A stretch of DNA of 23,301 bases, taken from positions 1-23,301 of the forward strand of contig LSSN01005770.1 in the NCBI GenBank assembly GCA_001970855.1, given 5' to 3'. Shown here one piece after another: positions 1 to 8,950 of this stretch. The stretch's first letter is position 1. Each line of letters opens with the position of its first letter. The notes beneath the pieces are model-generated. The model was not told where the DNA came from and ran no database searches. It saw only the letters and a list, made by a program, of their open reading frames with translations. Position numbers and translations under genes: made by a program. This DNA comes from Smittium culicis. Its lineage: Eukaryota > Kickxellomycota > Harpellomycetes > Harpellales > Legeriomycetaceae.

Positions 1-513
1 ACGATAAGGGAGTCAATGGATAGCGATTTCAGAACAGGGCTATCGAGAAATATGATGAACCGATTTTTTGAAAACATTATGAGATAACTCCTGTATCTAA
101 GAACTTTCACTTGACAGCTATACGGATCTAAACCAGTTAGAAGGCTTTGTAAATGATTCATGTCGATCATTCACAAGCTTTGGTACGGACATATAATTTA
201 TTAATCCTGTCTGATGAACACTCTGACAATGAGCTCAATGAAATCAACGGATTTAATTTTGTTGGAGCGGAATCAATTAACTGGCTGCTTGTAACTTCAG
301 CCATCCAGCCAACTTTAATTAATGTCTGGGTGGGTCTTTCAGTTATTAGATATACCTAATTCTTACAAGTACACTGTTTGCAGATTGGCAGATGATCTTT
401 TTATAAAAAAGTTTTCTTTTTCTTTTTTCTTAACGAAATTTCTATTTTTTAGTTTCTAAATATAGTCTTATAATTTTATAGTACTAAAAAAATTCAATAA
501 TTTAAAAAAAAAA
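1..513 (+). repeat. Degraded poly(A) retroelement copy (family R), cut by the window edge
   Basis: The stretch reads as a divergent inverted copy of 15747-16300. The best block, about 153-312, aligns with the minus strand of roughly 15985-16110 at about 70% identity by eye, including shared runs such as ttgttggancg and cttgtaacttca. It ends in an A-run at about 501-512, as expected for a retrotransposed 3' end, so the element reads left to right. A 68-codon ORF at 153-359 matches the other copy in the same frame; there, in-frame stops interrupt it. This suggests decayed coding sequence near the 3' end of a LINE-like element rather than a host gene. The 5' end lies outside the window. It could also be an old SINE-like family. 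Confidence 0.6.
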
Positions 514-863
514 AACTTTAAATGAAATCATGATCGAATTTTGAGCAAGTTATATGTGTTTGAGTGACATGAATTAATGCTGTTTCACTAACAAAAAGCT
601 AGGACATATAATATTTAGAAAGTTTTTGTAAAATGGCTTTTTTATTACAATTCACAATATTCAATAGTCAAATTATACGATATTAAATATAAATACATAT
701 AATGTCTGATTTTCTAGTTAAGAGCTATATGCTAATTATATAGCAAAGGACAAAAAATTTACGTAAAACGAAAGGGGACACAGAAAAGCAATGTAGTGGT
801 TAGTAACACGTTATTAATTAATACTGAGAAGCTAGAAAACTAATATTTACTGCTAAGGTATGG
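514..863. other. AT-rich intergenic stretch
   Basis: This is very AT-rich sequence between the retro-copy at the window start and the stop codon of the coiled-coil gene. It presumably holds the 3' UTR of that minus-strand gene. I see no ORF, repeat or RNA gene in it. Confidence 0.6.
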
Positions 864-2426
864 TTAATCATCGTCATTAATTTCGCCATCAGAAAGCTCG
901 CTTAAATCGCTAGACCAGTAATTTTCGCTGTTTTTATCATTTAATTCAGAAATATTTTCGCTTACATCGATGGTCGAATCGTTAAGCACTTGGTTAGAAG
1001 AATATGGGTTATTTAATACCAGCGAAGTACTTTCTTTTAATTCAGCACTTGTATTTGGTAAATTTTGAGAACTTTCGGCGTTATCCAAGATTTTTGTATC
1101 TTCTCCTGAGTGTAGAGTTTTTAAATCTACTTGCTTCTCATTATTATCTAAAGTTTAAGAAATTATATTAACAATAGTTTAAATAAAATAAAAATAATTA
1201 GTTTACCATCTCCATCTTCAAAGTCAATTTCCATCATCACTTCAATTGTATGCTTTTCAGTTTCAGATTTATTTAGTTTGTTATCAGTGATAATACTAGG
1301 TTCAACAAAACCTATTTAAAAATAGTTTTTTATGATATATTCTTTCGCTTGATAAAACACTTTTAAACATAATATTTATTGCATTTGTATTATTCTAGTA
1401 AAGTTGTGAAATTTACCTTCCGAGGAAATAGGGTTACTTTCAGGAAGGTTTTTGATAATGGAATGAGATTGTTTCGGATCTTCTTGTATTATTTGTACTA
1501 TTTTTTCCAAGTTATTGCTTGTTTGCAGCTGAGCTAACTCGACAACTTTATCGAGTCTATGAAGTTGTTCTATACAATTATCGAACTGAGTCTTAAGCTC
1601 AGACATGAATTTTGGATATAATTCCTGATCCATTTCTAATAGTCTTATTTCTGTTTTTAAATCTTCTATGTCGCTGTTTAATAATAAAAATATATGATAA
1701 ATATAGATTATATATAAGTTAATTTTAAAATGGCATACTTTTGAATAATATCTCTGGGATCGAGTAAATTGATTTTTTTGGCTATTAAGTCATATTCTTT
1801 TTTTTGGCTTTCGACAACTTTTGCAGAGATAAATCTTTCGTTTAGCAAATAGATGTCCTCATGTAGTTTTTTAATTGAATTCTCTATAACATAAGAGTAA
1901 AACGTCTTTATTAATTCATAAATAAAACCTAATAAAATTGAATTTAAAAACAAACCTAAGTTAGAAATCGAATCTGCATATCCAGCAGATTCAGCCAGCT
2001 TTGTTTTATAAAAAACTAAATTCTTATATAGGAACTGAATAAATGATTGCATATCCAGACTAATAAAGTCTATTTTTTTACTATATGTAAATATATAAAA
2101 TTCAAAATTTTAAAAGCTGGGTAGTTTAAGATGATTATAAAATCTATAAAATTAGGAAAATAACATACGAGAATTCGTTTTCATTTTGAATATCAAAAGA
2201 ATTTTCAGAACTTGAAACGCTCGAGTAAATTGTTATATTTTGGAGATAATTTGTAAAGAATTTCGACAATGCTCTCTCTTCAATTAAGAGTCTCTTAAAA
2301 TAAATATCATCTAAATTTCAGTTAATTGAAACTCAGTTTCGTTAGTAGTTGTAAAAAAAGGAACTTAATTTCTATTAGTAACACATACCAACATTCTAAA
2401 ATAGATAAATTACCTTTTATTGACAT
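864..2426 (-). CDS. Six-exon gene for a coiled-coil protein with an acidic C-terminus, function unknown
   Basis: Joining exons 2426-2414, 2310-2169, 2080-1739, 1673-1417, 1311-1207 and 1147-864 gives 1143 nt, a continuous frame of 380 aa plus TAA. All five introns (103, 88, 65, 105 and 59 nt) are GT...AG, with donors GTAATT, GTATGT, GTATGC, GTAAAT and GTAAAC and matching phases 1, 2, 2, 1, 1. The middle of the protein has a hydrophobic stretch (about residues 83-105, SNLGLFLNSILLGFIYELIK). It is followed by heptad-like coiled coil to about residue 240, then a Ser/Asn/Glu-rich tail ending in consecutive Asp. I do not recognise the family. The hydrophobic-then-coiled-coil order loosely recalls OPA3-like mitochondrial proteins, but the similarity is too weak to name it. 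The 13-nt first exon is the least certain part; the alternative start is the in-frame ATG at 2052. A small ORF lies divergently 115 bp upstream. Confidence 0.8.
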
Positions 2427-2541
2427 TTTTCTATTTGAAAAATAAAAATCCAAAGCTATTTAATAATATTTGCTAAACATAAAAAAAATTATAAATGAGA
2501 TTGGTGTTTTACTTGTATTCTAAAGTTGATAAATTTGTACT

Positions 2542-2688
2542 ATGTTGAGAAAATTAATACAATCTAAAAAAATTTACTTACAGTCATCAGCTACTTTGGC
2601 AAATCAAACTGTAGGTCTTATTCACTATGGAATAGTTATTTCTGATTCAGCTTATTTATTTTTATGGTTTAAACTTTTCAAAGCGTAA
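2542..2688 (+). CDS. Possible 48-aa mitochondrial-type membrane microprotein
   Basis: An uninterrupted ATG...TAA frame of 48 codons is visible here. The first 18 residues are basic and hydroxylated with no acidic residue (MLRKLIQSKKIYLQSSA), like a mitochondrial presequence. Residues about 25-45 are hydrophobic with a central S-D-S and could form one membrane span. GC content is higher than in the flanking DNA. It starts 115 bp from the divergent start of the coiled-coil gene, so a shared promoter is possible. I recognise no family. A 49-codon frame can arise by chance in DNA this AT-rich, and the sequence ttacttacag at 2574-2583 could instead be a splice acceptor. This is a candidate, not a firm gene. 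Confidence 0.3.
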   Translation: MLRKLIQSKKIYLQSSATLANQTVGLIHYGIVISDSAYLFLWFKLFKA

Positions 2689-2914
2689 CCTTTGTTGATA
2701 ACTTTTTTCAACTTTTTTTACGCCTAAATTAAAGTTACTAAGCTAGCTAATTTCTTGGTAATACTGGGGTTTTATCGTCATTTTGTTTATCTATTGGCTG
2801 ATACACGGAAATATTAATGCTTATCCACTTAAATAGAAGTAATCTTTCACTTTACTGTGAGGTAGACTGAAATTGATCATATAAATCTAGCCAGTTATGA
2901 AATACTATAATAAT

Positions 2915-3110
2915 TTAACCCTTTCCCGGGTGGTAGACTATTTTTGACCCACCAGATATAGCCAACAGCGTTCAGTTAAAATACTTTAATTTTGAGTCTT
3001 TAAGAATTATTGGTATAAAATAAAATAAAAGCAAATAATATGCTTGCTTATAAATCATGAACGAATCATAATATTGAGTTTTTTAAGACTGTTGGACAGG
3101 AAAGGGTTAA
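2915..3110 (-). mobile_element. piggyBac-like MITE, copy A (196 bp)
   Basis: The element is bounded by TTAA at 2915-2918 and 3107-3110. Its ends are CCCTTTCCCGGG... on one side and ...GACAGGAAAGGG on the other, so the outer 9 bp are inverted repeats. TTAA targets and CCC...GGG termini are the hallmark of piggyBac-superfamily elements. There is no coding capacity. The two ends differ internally: a 'left' end with the cgtccaacagtctta type, and a 'right' end with tagactatttttgacc. This lets the element be oriented on the minus strand. It has the same length as copy B once B's insertion is subtracted. Confidence 0.85.
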
Positions 3111-3275
3111 ATTGAACTAATATCACTATCATTGTGCTGTATAGAAACTGATAGTAAAGGCAGAAAAAAGAAAACAATTTTTAAAAAATGATATTATTGG
3201 ACTAATTAATTCTATAAGGTATACTAATTGGCTGGATTGTAAAGCCACTCGAATTTTCAATTTATTCGTGCATGT

Positions 3276-3621
3276 TTAACCCTTTCCCGTCCAACAGTCT
3301 TAAAAAACTCAATATTATGATTCGTTCATGATTTATAAGCAAGCATATTATTTGTTGTTAATTTACTATATACTGATATTTCTTTTAGCCTCGGGATATT
3401 TTTTTTTTATTTTTAACGGTTAATTTATTGATACAAGTACATACTATTAAAAAAACTAATAAAATAATTAAATCTTCAACTGATTCCCCTCTGGACCTCT
3501 AGGTCCTCCGTATCTTGCAGGCATTGGTTCAAGGATAGCCTCGGGATAAATTTATTTTGATTGAGCGTTATTTTCTATATTTTGTAGATCAAAAATAGTC
3601 TACCGCGCGGGAAAGGGTTAA
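3276..3621 (+). mobile_element. piggyBac-like MITE, copy B, interrupted by a retro-insertion
   Basis: TTAA lies at 3276-3279 and 3618-3621. The left end, CCCTTTCCCGTCCAACAG, matches copy A inverted. The right end contains gatcaaaaatagtctacc and finishes gggaaaggg. Total length is 346 bp. Removing the inserted retro-copy (137 bp) and one 13-bp target duplication leaves exactly 196 bp, the length of copy A. The first 75 or so bases are nearly identical to the inverted copy A (left-end aactcaatattatgattcg and following). Confidence 0.85.
3399..3535 (-). mobile_element. 5'-truncated poly(A) retro-insertion inside MITE copy B
   Basis: A 137-bp insert is flanked by perfect 13-bp direct repeats (tagcctcgggata) at 3386-3398 and 3536-3548. 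On the minus strand it ends in an A-run, the form of a LINE-mediated, 5'-truncated insertion. Its opening bases (cttgaaccaatgcctgc) and the following core match the 3' ends of the other retro-copies in this window. In one frame they read L-E-P-M...R-Y-G-G-P-R-G-P-E-G and then a stop. It must be younger than the MITE it interrupts. Confidence 0.85.
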
Positions 3622-3991
3622 AGAGAACGCTTCAGAGATGTTCTATCACATAGCATTTTATATTAATTATTATGCATCGCTAAATTATTCTCGACCTTTT
3701 TATCTGACGTAAACATGTCACTCTGTTATTTGTATTTAGTGGACATGATTGAGATTATATGTTTCTTTAAAAATATGAAGTTCTTTTTTCGAGTTTCTAT
3801 TTAATCTAGCTGCAACATATTCATATCAAAAAAACATAAAAAATCGCTTAAAACATTTTATAATTCTTTTGGTAAATTTCCACGATGTAGTATTATTTAA
3901 TACAAAGATTAGAATTTATCAAATTATTTTCTAAAAAAAAAAATCTTTGTCTATCTGGAAAAGGATCTAAATTAAATAAAGCATATGATAT
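3622..3991. other. AT-rich intergenic stretch
   Basis: The stretch between the two MITE families has no convincing ORF, RNA gene or repeat. Confidence 0.6.
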
Positions 3992-4091
3992 TTAACCCTC
4001 CATTTCCTGAATTTTTCAATTTCCAAATGATAAAGTATGTATTTTAATTATCAAATGCATATTTTATGCACTCCAGGACTTGGTTGGTTAA
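3992..4091. mobile_element. 100-bp TTAA-flanked MITE, second family, copy 1
   Basis: It is bounded by TTAA at 3992-3995 and 4088-4091. The ends, ccctccatttcctg and caggacttggttgg, are an eroded inverted repeat. The interior is nearly identical to the copy at 17507-17606: by eye about six differences in the 92 bp between the TTAAs, several of them in the terminal repeats. It has no coding capacity. TTAA duplication and CCC termini again suggest piggyBac-type mobilisation. Confidence 0.85.
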
Positions 4092-4860
4092 TCAATATTA
4101 TAATATTAAAGTTTTTTTATCGAGATCTGGTCTACTTGACCCTTTGTGGGGACAACACTAAAGTCTAGTTTATAAAAAATTTTGCATGTGTCAATGATCA
4201 AGTTATTTTATTGGTCGGGTTACATTTCATCGCTTCATTTCCAATAAAAATTCAATATTATAAATTAATTCTTTCATTTACCATTAGGTCAGATAATTTT
4301 CGCAGTTCAATAAAAGCCAACCGCTCCTGAAAAAGTTCAAATTTGTTTATTTAATATGATTCCAGATTCTATCGAAAATAAAAAAGTCATTTTTTTACTA
4401 GTATAGACTCAAGATAAATAAAACATAGGTCTGAGTTTAAATTTATATGTAAAATCATGTTTTTAAAGTGGCGCTTGTTTTAAAAATCTTTATTTACAGC
4501 TTTGTAAAATACAACTATAAATAGATTAGAAAAAATCTAAAAAACAAGAGATAAAAATCATTCATTTCAAAACTACAATAAAACCACAATACTATTAAAT
4601 TTTAATCACCATTTTCATTGATAGCATAAGCATTATAATTTTCATAATATCAAACTTCATAATTACTAAATTAATTTACATATGATATAATAATTTAAAA
4701 TCTTACTAAAAAAAATCTAATACCAAATAATTAAAAATAATAAATTATCCAATATCTTTACATTTAATACATAGTTATCACTTTAGTAACTTAAAAAACG
4801 GAATATCAATACTTACAATTTAAAATTTAAACTAGAAATATAATTTAAGAAATAACCATA
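4092..4860. other. AT-rich upstream region of the DPBB gene
   Basis: About 770 bp of very AT-rich DNA precedes the ATG at 4861. The start context is ataaccataATG. The promoter of the secreted protein gene must lie here, but I see no distinctive motif beyond A/T tracts, and no gene or repeat. Confidence 0.5.
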
Positions 4861-7548
4861 ATGTTTCTAAACATCTCATCAGGTTTTTTCGTATGTGCTT
4901 TGTTTTCTACTATCAACAGATCTGTTGAATCTCTACCACATAATTTAAAAGATACTAATTCTCTTATGAGTGCCGATGAAGATCTATTGAACGACGTAAA
5001 CGCAATATTAGACCCTTTAAGTGTCTTGAATGCAGAAGAAAAAGTTGAAAAATTGAATTTGGACGACGAAGAAGGTTCAGATGATAGTAGCTCTGATTGT
5101 AGAATAAGAAGAATTACAAAGCGATTACTTGATCTTGAACAGCCTGATGAATGTATAAAGCACAAAATCAGAAGAAAGTTATTGAAGAAGCTCCTATTTA
5201 GAAGCATTAGGAAAAGAAGATCAAGAGTTGTTTATGATGACGATGAAGATTCTAGTTCAGGTAAAGGGAAAGAATCGTGCTCTAATGTTAGGGACATTGA
5301 TGAAGGTTCTTCTGATAGTGCAAAATCCGCTACTTCCGCAACTCCAGCGAATGAGACGCAAATACCTAAGACAGATCTTACCCAGAAAAGTGAGCCGAAA
5401 GTTGATCAGAGTAGTTTTCAGAAAAACACTTCTCCTGCCGATCAAGGAATACGCCAGCCTTTACAAGAGTCCACACCCCAAGATACAAACGCTCCACAAC
5501 CAATAAGTGTCATAAATAGCAATTCATATCGATTTAATCACCACGACACTAATAACGTACCCGTAGGAGTAAAACCTGGGTTATCACAACCCATTTTATC
5601 TTCAGCTGTTGAGCTCGCTGATCAACAAGTGATATCACCTCAAACTGAAACTCTTCAAGGAGGAAATCAAGCGGATATAGCGACTATTATCACTATCGAT
5701 AATCAAGCTGAAGTCCTGAAACCTAAAATAAATAGGACTAGATACGTCAATCCAACAGCTACATCTGAAAATGAACTAATTGCACCAATGCCCCTAAAAA
5801 TATCACCTGCTGACGGAATAGTTGCTCAGAACGAAAAGGAGCTACTTAAAACTGGCAGTGATAATAAATTAAATAATGCAGATTCTATTCAGATTACAAA
5901 TGATGATTCTGAAAAAACAAATAAAAACTCGAATCAGTCAAGTAAAGATATTTCAAGCGCTAATAACAACGAAGCTAATAAAATAGAAGATAACCTTGCA
6001 GTTTTGCACCAAAGATATGGCAGTAAAAGATTCCTAGGACGCTCTCAAAATGAATATAGACGAATTCCAAGAAGAGATATAAGGAGAGTTATGAGGACAG
6101 CTGCAAGACGCTCGCGGTTTGAAAGAGGCTATTATGGCGGTAGATTCGGAGGTAGACGCAGAGGAAGAATGGGATTAGTATCAAGTGCACATTCCTATAA
6201 CCAACAGCCAGTAGCATACAATCCCAATATAGCCGCTCAACCGGACACACTTGTACCGGCTGTTCCCCAGCAGCCAGACGTAGCTGCACCAGCTGTTCCT
6301 CAGCAACCTGACATAGCTGTACCTGCTGTTCCTCAGCAACCAGATGTAGCTGCACCTGCTGCTCCTCAGATACCTGAATCTCCTGCTCTAGCTGACCCTC
6401 AAACACCTGAAACACCTGCTCCCGCTGACCCAGAGAAATCAAGCGAATCCAATCCTAATTCTCAACAGCCTGAATCGCCTGAATCACCTGGACCTTCTAA
6501 TCCACAGCAGTTGTCACCTGCTGATGGCATAGTTGCTCAAAACGAAAAGGAACTACTTAAAACTGGCAGTGATAATAAATTAAATAATGCAGATTCTATT
6601 CAGATTACAAATGATGATTCTGAAAAAACAAATAAAAACTCGGACCAGTCAAGTAAAGATATTTCAAGCGCTAATAACAACGAAGCTAATAAAATAGAAG
6701 ATAACCTTGCAGTTTTGCACCAAAGATATGACAGTAGAAGATTCCTAGGACGCTCTCAAAATAGATATAGACGAATTCCAAGAAGAGATATAAGGAGAGT
6801 TATGAGGACAGCTGCAAGACGCTCGCGGTTTGAAAGAGGCTATTATGGCGGTAGATTCGGAGGTAGACGCAGAGGAAGAATGGGATTAGTATCAAGTGCA
6901 CATTCCTATAACCAACAGCCAGTAGCATACAATCCCAATATAGCCGCTCAACCGGACACACTTGTACCGGCTGTTCCCCAGCAGCCAGACGTAGCTGCAC
7001 CAGCTGTTCCTCAGCAACCAGATGTAGCTGCACCTGCTGAACCTCAGCAGCCAGATGTAGCTGCGCCTGCTGCTCCTCAGCAACCTGAAACGCCTGCTCC
7101 CGAGGACCCAGAACAACCTAGTAATCCTATCTCCGATACTCAAGGACCAGGTCAAGAAGATTCAATCAGCATAGGAAAACATTCTGAAATTAATCAAATT
7201 GATTCCAATCCATCTCAAGAATTTTCTGGAGAAGGTACACACTATGATCCAGGAGTTGGTTTAGGCTCTTGTGGAAAGCTACATCAACAAACTGAGATGG
7301 TTGCAGCCATGAACGCGCTACAATATGGAAATGAACCTAATCCAAACAACGCAGCTATATGCAATAAATGTATTCTTGTTTCAACTAAAGACCCCAACGG
7401 CTTGGAAAAATCTGTAAAAGTTCAAATTCAAGATAAATGTCCGCCATGCAAGTATGGAGATGTTGATTTGAGCACAGAAGCATTTAAAAAGATAGCTCCT
7501 TTGGAAACTGGAAGAATAAAAATAACTTGGAAATTCGTCCCATGCTAG
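4861..7548 (+). CDS. Secreted repeat protein with C-terminal double-psi beta-barrel (expansin/RlpA/barwin-like) domain, 895 aa
   Basis: This is a single uninterrupted ORF ending TAG TAG TAA. Residues 1-24 (MFLNISSGFFVCALFSTINR...) look like a signal peptide. Next come an acidic Ser-rich stretch and a very basic segment (about 80-120). Residues 315-551 are repeated almost exactly from 552. Each copy holds an Asn/Asp/Ser-rich part, an Arg/Gly-rich part (RRDIRRVMRTAARRSRFERG, then GGRFGGRRRGRMG) and roughly 10-residue Pro/Ala/Gln units of the PAVPQQPDVAA type. The last 110 residues (about 787-895) are a DPBB domain: G-x-G-T-H-Y-x-P-G-x-G, GSCGK, DKCPPC and GDVDLS, with six Cys (804, 834, 837, 860, 863, 895) as in barwin-like folds. 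In known families such domains bind or loosen cell-wall glycans or inhibit proteases. Which applies here is not visible. An extracellular, wall-associated or effector role is inferred. Confidence 0.93.
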   Translation: MFLNISSGFFVCALFSTINRSVESLPHNLKDTNSLMSADEDLLNDVNAILDPLSVLNAEEKVEKLNLDDEEGSDDSSSDCRIRRITKRLLDLEQPDECIKHKIRRKLLKKLLFRSIRKRRSRVVYDDDEDSSSGKGKESCSNVRDIDEGSSDSAKSATSATPANETQIPKTDLTQKSEPKVDQSSFQKNTSPADQGIRQPLQESTPQDTNAPQPISVINSNSYRFNHHDTNNVPVGVKPGLSQPILSSAVELADQQVISPQTETLQGGNQADIATIITIDNQAEVLKPKINRTRYVNPTATSENELIAPMPLKISPADGIVAQNEKELLKTGSDNKLNNADSIQITNDDSEKTNKNSNQSSKDISSANNNEANKIEDNLAVLHQRYGSKRFLGRSQNEYRRIPRRDIRRVMRTAARRSRFERGYYGGRFGGRRRGRMGLVSSAHSYNQQPVAYNPNIAAQPDTLVPAVPQQPDVAAPAVPQQPDIAVPAVPQQPDVAAPAAPQIPESPALADPQTPETPAPADPEKSSESNPNSQQPESPESPGPSNPQQLSPADGIVAQNEKELLKTGSDNKLNNADSIQITNDDSEKTNKNSDQSSKDISSANNNEANKIEDNLAVLHQRYDSRRFLGRSQNRYRRIPRRDIRRVMRTAARRSRFERGYYGGRFGGRRRGRMGLVSSAHSYNQQPVAYNPNIAAQPDTLVPAVPQQPDVAAPAVPQQPDVAAPAEPQQPDVAAPAAPQQPETPAPEDPEQPSNPISDTQGPGQEDSISIGKHSEINQIDSNPSQEFSGEGTHYDPGVGLGSCGKLHQQTEMVAAMNALQYGNEPNPNNAAICNKCILVSTKDPNGLEKSVKVQIQDKCPPCKYGDVDLSTEAFKKIAPLETGRIKITWKFVPC
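5803..7080 (+). repeat. In-frame tandem duplication of 711 bp inside the DPBB gene
   Basis: The sequence from 5803 restarts at 6514, an offset of exactly 711 nt (237 codons). Over the first 500 nt or so the copies differ at about ten positions. All of these lie in the first half, with none over the roughly 230 nt from the Arg-rich part onward. The differences change four residues (N/D, G/D, K/R, E/R). Beyond that, the copies diverge in the number and sequence of the Pro/Ala/Gln units. The pattern indicates a recent duplication or gene conversion. Confidence 0.95.
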
Positions 7549-7685
7549 TAGTAATCTAAAGACTATATCAAAGTCGTCCTAAAAAGTAATATTAAAAAGG
7601 TTACTAATTGATGTATTCAACATTATTTTAAAAAAAATTTAGATTTTAATTTAATATTTAAGCATCGATACTTATCAATTTGAAA

Positions 7686-7704
7686 AATAAAAATTTTTAA
7701 TAAA
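7686..7704 (+). promoter_or_regulatory. Likely polyadenylation signals of the DPBB gene
   Basis: Two AATAAA hexamers, at 7686-7691 and 7699-7704, lie about 140-155 bp after the stop codon. AATAAA is common by chance in DNA this AT-rich, so the call is modest. Confidence 0.4.
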
Positions 7705-7873
7705 CTTTTTTGATATAATCTTGATTAAATATACATTGCATTAGATATTTTGAGTTTCTGTTTTTTTTTTGTGAAACCAATTCTTACTCACAATAACAAT
7801 TTTGTTAAGCTCTATTTTTTTACTATGCTGTGATGATAATTTGTGGATTCAAATTCTGATCAGCCCATTTTTG

Positions 7874-8046
7874 TTAAACGCTCTTAATGTATATTAACTC
7901 ACTTATAGTTAAAAGAAAAATGACTATTTACAGACATACAAACAAATACCAATAAATATTTACCCATTGAAATTATATTATTTTTATTGAAACCTATGTC
8001 TAGACTTTGTAGACCAAAAAAATATTATGACGCATTTAAGGGTTAA
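7874..8046 (+). mobile_element. Degraded piggyBac-like MITE (family of copies A-C)
   Basis: The right end, ctttgtagaccaaaaa...aagggttaaagag, resembles the right end of copy B (ttttgtagatcaaaaa...gaaagggttaaagag). The interior (accaataaatatttaccc...) loosely follows the outer copy at 20671-21060. TTAA lies at 8043-8046 and 7874-7877. The CCCTTTCCC left terminus appears to be lost, since ttaaacgctctt follows the TTAA directly, so this is an old copy with a deletion. Confidence 0.45.
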
Positions 8047-8157
8047 AGAGCGTTAATATTTCAAAGGTCGTATATAATTTACTTTTTTTTTAATTATTTT
8101 AAATTCTGAACAAAGATAGTAGTAGTTGTAGCTTAAAATTACTATTATTTTGTAATC

Positions 8158-8950
8158 TCAAGAAGTTAAATCCACTGACCTGTACACCTACTTGGGCTAA
8201 TTTATGAGTAGCAAGTTAGAAGTTTCTGGGTAATCAAGAGCAACAAGAACAAGGTCAGGAAGGCTTTATATGCTGCCTAAAGCTTTCTGAGACGGTCACA
8301 TGTGCTCACAGCACTAAAAATCAAGCTCACCAATTCGGTGCTGATGCCGATTGGATGTTACGGTGGGGAGACATTTGGCATGAGCGAAGCCAGATGCAAG
8401 CCCATACAGTCAGAAATAAACAAGGCAATCCGACTAGCTGCCAATGTCGGTAAGTCAGCGGCCATGTAGCGCATCAGTGGCGAACTGGGCATAAGCTCAG
8501 TGTTCATGCGCACCAGTACAGCCCGTGAGCGTGCATACCACAAATGACTAACATCAAAAACATGGATCGCCGAACTCATCAATACATCATTGAAGTCCCA
8601 TATGTCCACCTGGGTGACCGGGAGTGCCCGGTGGATCAAAAATTTTTGCTCTCAAGATTCAAACGGTCAGACTATAATCACTTTAGTCGACTGGAAACGA
8701 CGAAATAACCGATCTGTCATCCAGTACTAAACTGTGGATTGGAAAATCAGCAAAAAATGTTTCAGTGCCTTAATCTGGGCCTTCAGGACGTTGGGAAAAT
8801 GTGTATAGGCACATTCCAGACTGCCCAGCACCTGTCGAACATGAAAATCGTCGACCAAAAATTTAAAAATTTCTGCGCCTGCTGCAAATTGTATTTTCCT
8901 GAGACGGTGAAACGCATACTTCTGAGCTGCAGCCGGTAGCGAAATCACCG
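8158..8950 (+). mobile_element. LINE fragment: 3' part of the ORF2 coding region, degenerate
   Basis: The stretch is GC-rich for this window. It aligns collinearly, in inverted orientation, with about 22610-21830, the post-RT part of the other LINE. Shared segments include G-C-Y-G-G-E-T-F-G-M-S-E-A-R and R-I-S-G-E-L-G-I-S-S. The RT domain is absent, so the copy is 5'-truncated. It has frameshifts, several stops and a gap of about 25 bp near 8745 relative to the other copy. Around 8872-8935 it encodes the C-terminal Cys-rich segment (CACCKLY...ETVKRILLSC). The His expected of a C-C-H-C finger reads Arg here but is His in the 22-kb copy. I see no poly(A) tail or target duplication. Raised GC continues to about 9080 without a recognisable match. 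Confidence 0.85.

Noticed and set aside
3520..3535. ggttcaag string resembling a tRNA T-loop, also at about 21710
   Set aside because: It is part of the conserved 3' core of the retro-copies; no acceptor, D or anticodon stems fit around it.
6089..7155. Minus-strand ORFs of 77-117 codons opposite the DPBB repeats
   Set aside because: They are shadows of the plus-strand repeat, and duplicated only because the gene is.
8467..8469. Reassignment of TAG as a sense codon, suggested by the shared in-frame TAG in two LINE copies
   Set aside because: The DPBB gene ends TAG TAG TAA, the other host genes have no internal TAG, and the LINE copies contain many other lesions; inherited decay is simpler.
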